From IMG/VR virus record IMGVR_UViG_3300030685_000353, positions 1-64,000 of that record: 64,000 nucleotides of DNA, one strand, 5' to 3'. Each line of letters starts with the position of its first letter. Positions within the stretch are counted from its first letter, which is position 1. The position numbers were made by a program, and so were the translations under genes. This stretch comes from a virus. Of the stretch, positions 17,658 through 26,073 are shown piece after piece. The notes under the pieces are model-generated. The model was not told the origin of the DNA. It did not search any database and saw nothing but the letters and a program-made list of their open reading frames with translations.

Positions 17658-18307
17658 TTTATTTCTTCAAATTTATCTTGTCCTTGCTCTTTTATAGCAT
17701 CATGTAAAAGTCCGATAAGTCCTCTTGTTCCTCTAAATTTAGAGCTATCTTGTTGTCCCATGACTTCTACGTCACCTTCTCCGACTTCTAGAACTTTTTC
17801 TGCTTTAGAATTTTCATAGTCAAATTTAAGATTCTTGTAATTGTTTTCCATTACAACCATGAATTGTGCTAAATGTTTTACTATCTCCATTTTTGATTTC
17901 TGAAGAGAAGCTAAAACTTCAAATGATCTAGCATGTAAATTACCGTTATCAATTTCTTCCAGTAATTTTTTTATTGCATGTTCAGAGGTTTTCATTTGGG
18001 ATATTAAATCGGATACTGTCAATTTATCGACCGACATCTTTTGTTTAACATATTCATGCTCCACTACAAACTCTACAGGCAGATAAAGTAATACCACTGA
18101 TTCTACTATTTCTTCTGCTTTATTGTCAGTTTCTTGTTGTAATACGGCATAGTTAAGAGGTTTAATTGAACTCATAGCAGGCAAATCAACTTTACCAGCT
18201 TCTTTTACTTCGGCTAAATCAGTCCGTAAAATTGTATTTTCGAGGTCTTCAGCGATCTTTTTTAAATGATCCATGTGCTCGTTCGTTGTATTTCGGTTAG
18301 TTTTCAT
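17654..18307 (-). CDS. Helical protein upstream of terminase, possible small terminase subunit
   Basis: 217 residues, mainly alpha-helical and acidic. A middle helical block (ISQMKTSEHAIKKLLEEI, then SFEVLASLQKSKMEIVKHLA) could form the oligomerisation core expected for a gp16-like small terminase. The gene order (this gene, LRR protein, terminase large subunit) supports the idea, but no clear DNA-binding helix-turn-helix was seen. The start shares one base with the previous gene's stop, so the genes are coupled. Confidence 0.4.
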   Translation of the reverse strand: MKTNRNTTNEHMDHLKKIAEDLENTILRTDLAEVKEAGKVDLPAMSSIKPLNYAVLQQETDNKAEEIVESVVLLYLPVEFVVEHEYVKQKMSVDKLTVSDLISQMKTSEHAIKKLLEEIDNGNLHARSFEVLASLQKSKMEIVKHLAQFMVVMENNYKNLKFDYENSKAEKVLEVGEGDVEVMGQQDSSKFRGTRGLIGLLHDAIKEQGQDKFEEIK

Positions 18308-20562
18308 TAATGTGTATATGAAATGTAAGGTAATCTTGATTGTGGAATAGCGTTATCGATTATTATTGCGTTATTTGCATCTTTAACGATATTCTGATTA
18401 AGCACTAGTGATTGTTTGTCTGTTTCGATCTTCTGTGACCAAATTCTTATGTTAGTTAAATCCATATCAGATGCTGGTATAGTATAATTGTATAGTGAGC
18501 TTCTGTCTTGTTTAACAATATTCTTATCTACTTTACCGTATACTAATTTTAAGTCAGAAGAACCACTCTGTGTTTCCCAGATATTCATAGTTAGTTGTGA
18601 AAATAGATTACTCATACTTACACAGATACTATACCATTTATCAGTACTTAAGTTTGGTTGAGTATTTGGGATAGCATAGAAATAACGTGTATCGTTAAAT
18701 GTCGCTTGAACGTATCTTTTACCCCATAATTCTAGTTTTGTACCCTTATTGTTTAACATAGAATCGATGAATACTCTTGGTTGAGAAAGCTCAATGTACC
18801 AGCCAGAAGCAGAAACCCATGATGAGTTCCAAGACGGATAAGACAGATTCAAGTAATTTGCTATTCTATCATCTACATATAATTTTATAGTTGATCGATC
18901 AATAACTTCTATAATTTTGGCATAAACTTCGATAGATGCATTTGACTTCTGAATAGAAATAAAGTCTCCTATCAGATAATCATGTGGTCTATCTAACGAT
19001 ATTATCGTTTCTTTTGAAGCTGGTGAATATGGTGAAGATATACGTATTCCACAAGTAAAACGTTTATTTGAATTTATTCTAAACCAAGTAGAATATGATC
19101 TATCACTATTTATGTCGAAACTAGATATAGCAGAATACTTTACAGATTCTGGCTGATAGCTTTGTGCTGTGTAATTATTGCATTTGAATATTGATACATC
19201 AGTTCCATCGATATATTCCTCTGCGAACATTTCCATGTTCGATGTATAAAGGAATATGCTAAATATTGGATGATTTGTTTGCAGTGAATTTTTACCTGCA
19301 TAGACTTCGAAATATGGGTGTCTATCTCTGGTAACTCCTACATACTTAAACTTCTTAACTGAACTATGATCATCTAATGATAATGTATTTTTCGGTCTAG
19401 CATAATATGTCTTATTTATGACTAAAGTTTTCACTATATTATCGGGCAAATCTAATTGGACTATATTCTCCGTCAATGTAGAAGACAATTTATAGAAATG
19501 TTCAGCTATAATCAAATAGTTATTCATAAACTGTTCTTCTATTATATCTGTTAAAGGCGATAAGTAATCTCTAGTTACGTCTGATATAGTAGTAGGTTCA
19601 ACGAACTGCTGAGGATTAGATACTGCTTCTGCTTCTTCTTTTTGTGCAATTCCAAATAATTTTTCTACACTTACTGACATAGATTCCAAGTCATCTAAAC
19701 TTGATGATTGTTCAGAATTACTCTTTGGTTGCCATTTGATAAGCGTGGCTTTAAAATATAAAGGCTCATTCATGAAGTCACGAAATATAGTAGAACTAGA
19801 TATTTCATAGATACGATTAGTTCGTGGGAAAAATATCACATCTCGTTTCTGTGGGCCTGAACCTTCACCGAAAATTGATTGAAAGTAATCTTTGTCGATC
19901 TGAATCTCAAATGGCATTTCAAAGTCTTGACCAAAAGGACCCATATTGAGTTTATTATCTGGGAATGCATTGTTTGGAACTACTATCTTCATGCATTGTT
20001 TTTCATCATGTTGATAGAGTGAATACTCGAGTAAGTATACGTCTTTAGTTCTACCTTTCGGTAAAGCACGATAGTATTGAACTTCATGACCAAATAGTGA
20101 ATTGACCATTAAGTTCAGATCTTTATATAACCTAACAGCTTTATTTACACGATACGGATCCCATGTAGCACCTGTCTTAAATGTTATAGGAGAGGCTGAT
20201 ATATTATCTTGATCTTGTATACTCACATACTCGGATCCACTTAATGCTGGTGCAGGAAATGAATCATATTGCAAGTTGACATTATTAACGGTAACCGGTC
20301 CACCAGACATTAGAATATATCTAAATTGGAACCAGAATGATTTTCCGTTTTCGAAAGGGAGAGTATTTAATGATGGAATATTTAGTTCAGAGTATTCGGA
20401 GAATGTTTCATTATCGTATGAATATCTGAATTCCTTTTTTAGGATAGTCCCTGGAGCATTCGCTACTAAATTTTCTTGTATAGTAGTGAATGTTTTAGGG
20501 TTGGCTATAGGAGCTGCATAAGCTAGTATGACATAATCTCCTGAAGTAATAAGTTCTTGCAA
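18307..20562 (-). CDS. Large virion structural protein with a lectin-like C-terminal domain
   Basis: 751 residues. The N-terminal half is beta-rich and resembles baseplate/neck-type structural proteins (FEIQIDKDYFQSIFGEGSG, VIFFPRTNRIYEISSSTIFR). The last ~270 residues carry features of a concanavalin/LamG-like jelly roll (YSTWFRINSNKRFTCGIRIS; DKWYSICVSMSNLFSQLTMN; TNIRIWSQKI). No ATG is available near the front. The gene starts with a TTG at 20562, a short distance after a TATATAGT late-type motif. It is probably a virion protein made late; its position in the particle is not known. Confidence 0.6.
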   Translation of the reverse strand: MQELITSGDYVILAYAAPIANPKTFTTIQENLVANAPGTILKKEFRYSYDNETFSEYSELNIPSLNTLPFENGKSFWFQFRYILMSGGPVTVNNVNLQYDSFPAPALSGSEYVSIQDQDNISASPITFKTGATWDPYRVNKAVRLYKDLNLMVNSLFGHEVQYYRALPKGRTKDVYLLEYSLYQHDEKQCMKIVVPNNAFPDNKLNMGPFGQDFEMPFEIQIDKDYFQSIFGEGSGPQKRDVIFFPRTNRIYEISSSTIFRDFMNEPLYFKATLIKWQPKSNSEQSSSLDDLESMSVSVEKLFGIAQKEEAEAVSNPQQFVEPTTISDVTRDYLSPLTDIIEEQFMNNYLIIAEHFYKLSSTLTENIVQLDLPDNIVKTLVINKTYYARPKNTLSLDDHSSVKKFKYVGVTRDRHPYFEVYAGKNSLQTNHPIFSIFLYTSNMEMFAEEYIDGTDVSIFKCNNYTAQSYQPESVKYSAISSFDINSDRSYSTWFRINSNKRFTCGIRISSPYSPASKETIISLDRPHDYLIGDFISIQKSNASIEVYAKIIEVIDRSTIKLYVDDRIANYLNLSYPSWNSSWVSASGWYIELSQPRVFIDSMLNNKGTKLELWGKRYVQATFNDTRYFYAIPNTQPNLSTDKWYSICVSMSNLFSQLTMNIWETQSGSSDLKLVYGKVDKNIVKQDRSSLYNYTIPASDMDLTNIRIWSQKIETDKQSLVLNQNIVKDANNAIIIDNAIPQSRLPYISYTH

Positions 20563-20578
20563 AGCAATATTATATTTT

Positions 20579-20589
20579 ACTATATATTG
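20579..20589 (-). promoter_or_regulatory. Late-type promoter motif (CAATATATAGT)
   Basis: The minus strand reads CAATATATAGTAAAATATAAT about 16 bases before the TTG start at 20562. Confidence 0.45.
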
Positions 20590-20629
20590 AAATGCAAGAA
20601 AAGTATTCTAAATTTAGAGTGAGGTGAAG

Positions 20630-21061
20630 TTATTTGAAATATCCTTGACTTCGCAAGATTTTTTCTAAATCAATTAACTCGGCAGTGAAGCTGTCTCCGA
20701 ATGTTTTAGCAGTATAGTCAAACTCTTTTCTTCCAATTTCCTCTTTTTGACAATACCATTTTATCATTTCTTCAGAAAGACCATTCTTTTTCTTTTCTTC
20801 TATGACTTTCTTTTTAGTTTTTGCATAAATCCAAGGCGGAACAGTTTTATACATTCTACTCATATTTGCATGCCAGTAATCAGATGTTGCTGCTGCGTTA
20901 ATTTTTATATGAGATAAAACAGCTACTTGAACAGGATATTTTATGCTAAGAAATCTCGAAGTCATGAAAAAGTTTCGAGCTTTGTCATTATCCATTACTT
21001 CTTTCCACTGTTTTTCGTTAGCAGTAAATACTAACTTAATATAATCGAACAAGGGTATCAT
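20630..21061 (-). CDS. Putative clamp-loader small subunit (gp62-like)
   Basis: 143 residues. The pattern ARNFFMTSRFLSIKYPVQVA, then INAAATSDYWHANMSRMYKT and PPWIYAKT is what I associate with phage clamp-loader A subunits (T4 gp62 type), which are small, all-helical and poorly conserved. Support comes from context: the clamp-loader ATPase (gp44-like) is 1.6 kb upstream in the same transcription direction, with only a homing endonuclease and two small genes between. It would load the sliding clamp for the replicative polymerase. A profile search would settle the call. Confidence 0.6.
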   Translation of the reverse strand: MIPLFDYIKLVFTANEKQWKEVMDNDKARNFFMTSRFLSIKYPVQVAVLSHIKINAAATSDYWHANMSRMYKTVPPWIYAKTKKKVIEEKKKNGLSEEMIKWYCQKEEIGRKEFDYTAKTFGDSFTAELIDLEKILRSQGYFK

Positions 21062-21064
21062 TTT

Positions 21065-21790
21065 TTAATGTTTTAAAGTTTTAAAAGATTTATTTTCTAT
21101 TTGTATATCGAAATCTCGTATTTGATTTCGAGTAATTCTATTTCTATGTACACCAAAGAAATCAGATGCTTTCTTTATAGAGATAAATTCATAATGTTCA
21201 TGCTTCCTATAGACATGAACTGTTACACCCTTATTTCCAGGCTTACGTTTGCTCAATATTTTATCTCTCTGTTCAGCTGTCCAGGATTTCCCTGATAGTG
21301 CTTCAGATAAATGTTTACAGTGTTCAAGAGTTCGCGGAGGTAGTTTTATACCAAGATGTGAATTTCGCAATTTGTCTTTAGCTTCGTCAGTATGTGTTTT
21401 ATTGTACATCCCATTTTTATAGCCTGACACTTTCTCACTTATCAATGTTCTAAGTTTTTCTATATCAGCCGGAAGTCTATCTTTTGACCACCCATTCCTG
21501 AAATTTTTCACGAATTTAGATAGATTACCTCCTTGACCACCTGATACAAGGTTGTAACTCATCTTGTCATTTACTGCATCAGTTTGCTCTATCCATATAG
21601 CTTCTCTCTGAGAAAGTTGTTCAAGGGTTTCGCACTCTTCTAATATTTCCTTCTTAAAATTTTCTTTGCCATATTTCTTAATAGCAGACAAGATTGCAGT
21701 ACCTGAACCCAGATACCCGTAATAGTTTTTAGCATCTTTCCCTATGTACCATTTGCCGTTTATTTGATTTACAGTTTTGTATATGACCAT
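21065..21790 (-). CDS. GIY-YIG homing endonuclease with NUMOD-type DNA-binding modules
   Basis: About 241 residues from the ATG at 21790; a GTG at 21805 would extend it but sits next to the terminator stem. The catalytic GIY-YIG domain is at the N-terminus: VIYKTVNQINGKWYIGKD, then YLGSGTAILSAIKKYGKENF and a conserved Glu in AIWIEQ. The C-terminal half has NUMOD3-like repeats (GMYNKTHTDEAKDKLRNSHLG and ALSGKSWTAEQRDKILSKR) and a helix-turn-helix-like SIKKASDFFGVHRNRITRN. It is a selfish free-standing nuclease inserted between clamp-loader genes. Confidence 0.9.
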   Translation of the reverse strand: MVIYKTVNQINGKWYIGKDAKNYYGYLGSGTAILSAIKKYGKENFKKEILEECETLEQLSQREAIWIEQTDAVNDKMSYNLVSGGQGGNLSKFVKNFRNGWSKDRLPADIEKLRTLISEKVSGYKNGMYNKTHTDEAKDKLRNSHLGIKLPPRTLEHCKHLSEALSGKSWTAEQRDKILSKRKPGNKGVTVHVYRKHEHYEFISIKKASDFFGVHRNRITRNQIRDFDIQIENKSFKTLKH

Positions 21791-21807
21791 ACCTTTATAG
21801 AACACAA

Positions 21808-21836
21808 AAGGGAGAAGTTTTAATTTCTCCCTACAA
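21808..21836 (-). terminator. Rho-independent terminator
   Basis: The minus strand reads GTAGGGAGAA-attaaaa-CTTCTCCCTTTTGTG. It lies between the gene ending at 21854 and the homing endonuclease, which would isolate the latter from upstream transcription. Confidence 0.75.
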
Positions 21837-21853
21837 AATTTATTATGAAAGGT

Positions 21854-22189
21854 TTATAGTCCGAAAAGTTTCTGTCCAAATATAGAAATAACAGTTAATG
21901 CAAACTGAACTATAGCAAATATTGTAACTGCTTTCGTTTTAAATGTTTTCAGATCATCGATCTCTTTCACCATTGCTGCTAATTGAGTAGTCGATATAAC
22001 TTCATCCATTTTTTGTTTCCACTGTCTTAATTCATCAACTTTGTCTTCGCGATCTTTCATAATCGCAAGCTCCTTTTTGATGTCTTGTATTTCTGCATTT
22101 AGCTCAACTATACCTTTCGATAAGGTTTCTAACTCCTTAAGAACGAGTCTTGAATATTCGTTCCACCCGTTTTGTCCATTTTCAGCCAT
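21854..22189 (-). CDS. Coiled-coil protein with C-terminal membrane anchor
   Basis: 111 residues. A coiled coil at ~20-75 (VELNAEIQDIKKELAIMKDR) is followed by a hydrophobic C-terminal span (VTIFAIVQFALTVISIFGQK). This layout is like XhlA-type phage membrane proteins that assist holins, but similar small proteins also act as membrane tethers. The ~65-base upstream gap contains CAAATAAATAGTAAG, but no TAnnTTTG element. A terminator follows. Confidence 0.5.
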   Translation of the reverse strand: MAENGQNGWNEYSRLVLKELETLSKGIVELNAEIQDIKKELAIMKDREDKVDELRQWKQKMDEVISTTQLAAMVKEIDDLKTFKTKAVTIFAIVQFALTVISIFGQKLFGL

Positions 22190-22266
22190 TACATAAACTA
22201 ATTTTACTTACTATTTATTTGCATCTACTAGTAATTTTCGATACGCATACGATAGTTAAGGTAAAA

Positions 22267-22641
22267 TTAGAATAATTCATGTATTTTTTGTTTACAGAGA
22301 TAAACTTCCGTATATTTAACAATCAGAGCTTCTATAGTATCTATTTTATACATTTTTCGTGTATTAGACAATGCCGATAAGATATCGCCATGACAGGATA
22401 TGTTTCTATGTGGCTTCTTACAAAAACAACCTAGAACTTTGTCTTCTAATTCAAATAGAGAAGATAAAAGCTCTTGGTTATGTAAAATGTAATCCTCGTA
22501 TTTAGATATAGCTTCTGTTCGTGTCTTAACTTTATATGCAGCTAGGGTATGATCTTTATGTGAATAAGGATTTCCCCATTTTGATCCTCTACCGATGTAG
22601 ATATCATAAGCGTCATATCTTAAGTTGACAACAGTTGTCAT
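22267..22641 (-). CDS. DUF4326 domain protein
   Basis: 124 residues. The N-terminal signature VVNLRYDAYDIYIGRGSKWG followed by NPY, the helix RTEAISKYEDYI, and ELEDKVLGCFCKKPHRNISC with CHGD match the DUF4326 family found in many phages and bacteria. A conserved cysteine/histidine set (CFCKxP...CHGD) suggests metal or nucleic-acid contact. The molecular function is unknown. It overlaps the clamp loader gene by 4 bases (ATGA-type), so it is translated with it. Confidence 0.8.
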   Translation of the reverse strand: MTTVVNLRYDAYDIYIGRGSKWGNPYSHKDHTLAAYKVKTRTEAISKYEDYILHNQELLSSLFELEDKVLGCFCKKPHRNISCHGDILSALSNTRKMYKIDTIEALIVKYTEVYLCKQKIHELF

Positions 22642-23594
22642 TTAACTGATAAAATAGATTGTATTTTGAATATACACGATAACATCGAAATAGTAGGATC
22701 AATTACTTGTATACGCTGTGCTTGATGAGCTGCAATTTCGTAGATTATTTGTGGAATCGTATTTGTTTTATGCGGATACTTTTCAAATATCCATTTCGGT
22801 AATTCTTCTCCTAATGCTCCTAGTACATCTTCTACTCTTGAAGAATATTGTCCAATTAGAAAGATGTAATTGTTATAAGGATCGGGTGTAGATGCACATA
22901 GATTGAATACATCTTCGAATGACCATTCAGTCTTTAAGATTGCTTCCTGTGTAAGTTTCTTGACACCGGAAATTTGAATCGTTTGAATTTTATTGAACAA
23001 TTTTCGCATGTCAGGAAAACTACGTTTTACTAATTCATGTACTGCTCCTTCCTCAGATTCAATTTTTAATTTGGTTAATACTGTAGTAGCTCTAGCTTTT
23101 ATCTGAACGAATACTTCTTGTTCTTCTTCTGCATCTACATAATCAAAATTGACAGAAGTAAATCTAGAAAGAATAGCTTCTGGAATTTTATTTATATAGT
23201 TAGTAGTAGCAACAAATCTTGCTTGTTCCGCAAATTTCTCAATTGTACCACGTAATGCTTTGAAGAACTGATCAGATACCCCTTCAATTTCATCTAGAAT
23301 GATAACTTTAAATGCTTCTTCTCCATCCATTACAGATATAGTCGAACAGAATTTATTTATAGTTTCTCTTACTACATCCACAGATGTTTCATCTGAACAG
23401 TTAATGTATTTATGTGGATGTTTACTTGCTAATATCTTAGCTGTACTCGTTTTTCCTTGACCCGGTCCACCGTGAAAAAGATAATTTTGTTTAAGTTCAC
23501 CACTTCCTATAATATCGCGGATACGTTTAGGTAAGATGAGTTGTTCAATTTGTTTAGGGCGTAAAATTTCTGTAAGTAATCTATTGTTGCTCAT
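22638..23594 (-). CDS. Clamp-loader ATPase large subunit (T4 gp44-like)
   Basis: 318 residues, the same length as T4 gp44 (319). AAA+ motifs in order: Walker A GGPGQGKTS near residue 43, Walker B VIILDEIEG near 103, sensor 1 VATTNY near 135 and the arginine finger region ILSRF near 148. The C-terminal helical collar follows. In the complex, four gp44-type subunits plus one small subunit open and load the sliding clamp. Together with the gp62-like gene it forms the clamp-loader module. Confidence 0.93.
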   Translation of the reverse strand: MSNNRLLTEILRPKQIEQLILPKRIRDIIGSGELKQNYLFHGGPGQGKTSTAKILASKHPHKYINCSDETSVDVVRETINKFCSTISVMDGEEAFKVIILDEIEGVSDQFFKALRGTIEKFAEQARFVATTNYINKIPEAILSRFTSVNFDYVDAEEEQEVFVQIKARATTVLTKLKIESEEGAVHELVKRSFPDMRKLFNKIQTIQISGVKKLTQEAILKTEWSFEDVFNLCASTPDPYNNYIFLIGQYSSRVEDVLGALGEELPKWIFEKYPHKTNTIPQIIYEIAAHQAQRIQVIDPTISMLSCIFKIQSILSVK

Positions 23595-23661
23595 TTAAAA
23601 AATATTTAGAGTTTTCTTTTATTAGATAAAAATAAAAGAAAGTTTAGTGTTTATTTTTTGT

Positions 23662-23841
23662 TTATTGATACGATAAATCAAAACCTTCTAGATTTTCAAC
23701 GATTAAATCTTCAAGTAAAAATTTATCTGTATGTAATGTTTGCTCTACGAACCATACACAATAAGCATACCCATCTAGGATATGATCTAGTGTCATAATC
23801 GGACCGCCTGAGCGATGAATAACAAGACTTCCTTCATTCAT
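23662..23841 (-). CDS. YodC/DUF2158-like small protein
   Basis: 59 residues from ATG at 23841 to TAA at 23662. The sequence LVIHRSGGPIMTLDHI followed by YAYCVWFVEQTLHTDKF matches the small DUF2158 (YodC-like) pattern: SGGP-x-MT-[VL] then C-x-WF. The function of that family is unknown; it is a small beta-barrel-like domain. A late-type motif (CGATATATAAAAC) lies 16-29 bases upstream. Confidence 0.75.
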   Translation of the reverse strand: MNEGSLVIHRSGGPIMTLDHILDGYAYCVWFVEQTLHTDKFLLEDLIVENLEGFDLSYQ

Positions 23842-23856
23842 AAATAAATTGGTTTT

Positions 23857-23870
23857 GTTTTATATATCGG
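23857..23870 (-). promoter_or_regulatory. Late-type promoter motif (CGATATATAAAAC)
   Basis: The minus strand reads CCGATATATAAAACAAAACC upstream of the DUF2158-like gene. This is a good match to the GATATATAAAC consensus of this window. Confidence 0.45.
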
Positions 23871-23890
23871 CACTGTTAAGTACAGCTCAA

Positions 23891-24259
23891 TTATTTCTCT
23901 GTGTTACTTGGTGGTGGAGAATCAGGTGTGTTGAATATTTGCATCATAATTTCGACAAGGCCGAATATAGTAGAAAACATGTGATTAGATCTGTTCCCTT
24001 CGCTATCTATTATTATTGCAGCCCATTTACTTTCTCCAGTTAGTTCAGGCGGAAATAGACACAATTCTTTATCACCAATGCCAAATCTATGAGGCCCTGG
24101 ATTTGCTAAGATGAATTTACCATCTTGTTGCAAAATTTCTATTTCATTATCTATTACTCGCTTGGCATCACTCATAAATTTATCCGAGTGGATAACTATC
24201 TTCTTATCTGTACACTCTGAGTGAAAAAGTGTAAGCATTGCTAATGATTCAATAAACAT
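23891..24259 (-). CDS. Hypothetical protein
   Basis: 122 residues, no family recognised. Beta-rich centre (DGKFILANPGPHRFGIGDKE) and a C-terminal helix (FGLVEIMMQIFN) ending in a Pro-rich tail. Overlaps the upstream small gene by ~11 bases and lies in a run of small genes between replication genes. Confidence 0.5.
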   Translation of the reverse strand: MFIESLAMLTLFHSECTDKKIVIHSDKFMSDAKRVIDNEIEILQQDGKFILANPGPHRFGIGDKELCLFPPELTGESKWAAIIIDSEGNRSNHMFSTIFGLVEIMMQIFNTPDSPPPSNTEK

Positions 24260-24452
24260 GGAAAAATTTTTTTAATTCTGTGTCGTCTTTACTTATAAAG
24301 TATTCATCATATAGTTTCTTAAAATCCCATGCAAATGAATCTTCAAATAAAAGTGCATCGGCCCTTAATAAATTGTTCAACCCGTCTACTCCATTTGATT
24401 CATAAGCAGATTTAAGTATTTCTGCATTTATATAGCGTTTATTAAAGCTCAT
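24249..24452 (-). CDS. Small hypothetical protein
   Basis: 67 residues from the ATG at 24452 (MSFNKRYINAEILKSAYESN). The reading frame extends further up to 24533, but that part lies wholly within the Cys-rich gene, so the later ATG, one base after that gene's TAA, is preferred. Helical, acidic. Function unknown. Confidence 0.55.
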   Translation of the reverse strand: MSFNKRYINAEILKSAYESNGVDGLNNLLRADALLFEDSFAWDFKKLYDEYFISKDDTELKKFFHVY

Positions 24453-24453
24453 T

Positions 24454-24744
24454 TTACCATAATTTATTTTCAGTATTCGGACATTGTTGATCAGTAAGTG
24501 ATGTTTTAGCATGTAAGAACCCTCCGCTACCATAAGTGCATTTTTCTTTATTCAATACTATTTTACAAAATGAACATGTTCTGCATAATTCTAAACGTTC
24601 ATTTTGTATTTCTGCTATTACTAGCGGTGTATGAACTATGTCATTCTCAACGCGGATAGAATGAATACCTGAAGATATAATTTTTATATCATTATTATCA
24701 CTATTGAAGGTGAATGATTCAGAGTTATTGCAATTACATCCCAT
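24454..24744 (-). CDS. Small cysteine-rich (probably zinc-binding) protein
   Basis: 96 residues. The C-terminal part RLELCRTCSFCKIVLNKEKC ... FLHAKT ... CP resembles small phage/bacterial Cys-cluster proteins in which C-x-x-C pairs are followed by a G-F/L-x-x-A-K-T and CP signature. An N-terminal CNCNN is also present. A zinc-ribbon-like fold is likely; the partner is unknown. Preceded by an AGTATATAAACAC late-type motif. Confidence 0.65.
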   Translation of the reverse strand: MGCNCNNSESFTFNSDNNDIKIISSGIHSIRVENDIVHTPLVIAEIQNERLELCRTCSFCKIVLNKEKCTYGSGGFLHAKTSLTDQQCPNTENKLW

Positions 24745-24750
24745 ATATGT

Positions 24751-24762
24751 GTTTATATACTT
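24751..24762 (-). promoter_or_regulatory. Late-type promoter motif (AGTATATAAAC)
   Basis: The minus strand reads AAGTATATAAACACATATATGG directly before the ATG at 24744. It is a close variant of GATATATAAAC. Confidence 0.35.
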
Positions 24763-24776
24763 ATTTTATGCTAAAA

Positions 24777-25637
24777 TCATATCAGATATGTATCTAGATC
24801 ATACGACAGAGCATTTTTTAAAATATCGCTTCCGAGAATAGAAATAGCTATTGCTGCAGCTATTCTAGAATTAAATAGACCAGGTTGACCAGAATTTTTA
24901 GTATAAGCTGATATGTACGGTTCACCGTCATCATTTAACGATATTTCAGATATCGTTCGCTTATCGCATTTTGACAATACACTTGCTATCCTACGTATAC
25001 GTTTTCTATTCTTCAATTTTTCTATCTCAGATAGAGCTATTTCTATTTCACCAAATTCTAATGCTCCTCCACTTACTGACCACCCATCTTCATGAAATTC
25101 CTCACCTTTATCTTCGATACTAATTTGTAATTTATAACGAAGACTCGATGTGTCGTCAGATATGAAAGAAGATTTAGCAAGCTCATACATATAGTCAGGT
25201 ATAAACTCTATCAAGTCTTCTTTTTGCGTTTTAAAAAATTTACGTTCAGGCGTATTGATGTCTAAAAAGACATATAGCATTTTATGACGTAATCTGTCAT
25301 ATTCCATACCCTGTAGTATCAATGGGTAATCTTTATCTTTTACTGTAAATACTTTACCGTTTTCCCAGCCTTTATTTTTTCTATACGGAATATAGAAATC
25401 ATAAGTCTGTTCGAATGAAGCTAATGAAAACGTATCAGCTGATACGTTTTCATATAGTGTATTTCCATTTATGTCTTCTACCCAAATCTTCTTTTTGTAG
25501 GTTCCTTCTACTCTTGTAACAATACAAAGATTTTGATCATCATCTAGTAAAATGTCATTTAATCTTGGAGTATGCCATTCTCTTAATGACCAGTCTTTAT
25601 TTATTACATCTTTACTTGCACGATCTTGTTTTAACAT
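24777..25637 (-). CDS. Hypothetical protein
   Basis: 286 residues; no family recognised. The N-terminal half is beta-rich (LCIVTRVEGTYKKKIWVEDI); the C-terminal half is helical and basic (EIEKLKNRKRIRRIASVLSK). It shares one base with the upstream KFGF-tail gene, indicating coupling. It lies between clamp loader and exonuclease genes, so a DNA-metabolism accessory is conceivable, but nothing in the sequence proves that. Confidence 0.5.
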   Translation of the reverse strand: MLKQDRASKDVINKDWSLREWHTPRLNDILLDDDQNLCIVTRVEGTYKKKIWVEDINGNTLYENVSADTFSLASFEQTYDFYIPYRKNKGWENGKVFTVKDKDYPLILQGMEYDRLRHKMLYVFLDINTPERKFFKTQKEDLIEFIPDYMYELAKSSFISDDTSSLRYKLQISIEDKGEEFHEDGWSVSGGALEFGEIEIALSEIEKLKNRKRIRRIASVLSKCDKRTISEISLNDDGEPYISAYTKNSGQPGLFNSRIAAAIAISILGSDILKNALSYDLDTYLI

Positions 25638-26059
25638 TAGAATCCAAACTTTCTGCTCATTATTAATCCTCTATGCGCCTGACGTTCCTCAGCTGTCTTA
25701 AAAATCTTAGAGCCTATTTTTTCCCACCCTTTTAGCTCTTGGTTAGCTCGTTTAATAACTTTATTTATGCATTTTATGATCGAAGCATCACCATCTTCAT
25801 CTACTACACCTACATATTGACGATCTCCAGTCCAGATAGTATATTTTACTGGTTCTTTTACTTCATCATTTTTATGATATATCATGATTTTAAATGCGAT
25901 ATCTTTTGGAATATCTCCATGAGGCGATATAATTACATCTTCATGAAACTTAAATGTTATAGTACCATTTTTCTCCTGTCTTTTAGTAGAAGCGTAAACT
26001 AATCCTAAAGCTAGAAGCTTATCATATTCTTTAAATTTCGTGAGCTGATCGATATTCAT
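25637..26059 (-). CDS. Hypothetical protein with C-terminal KFGF tail
   Basis: 140 residues; the body is not recognised (TITFKFHEDVIISPHGDIPK; YTIWTGDRQYVGVVDEDGD). It ends HRGLIMSRKFGF, almost the same as the ends of the LRR protein at 17133 and the proteins at 55601 and 57386. The bodies of these four proteins do not resemble each other. The tail is therefore likely a docking or sorting peptide. Lies 14 bases downstream of the exonuclease gene. Confidence 0.6.
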   Translation of the reverse strand: MNIDQLTKFKEYDKLLALGLVYASTKRQEKNGTITFKFHEDVIISPHGDIPKDIAFKIMIYHKNDEVKEPVKYTIWTGDRQYVGVVDEDGDASIIKCINKVIKRANQELKGWEKIGSKIFKTAEERQAHRGLIMSRKFGF

Positions 26060-26073
26060 TACATATTGTTATT

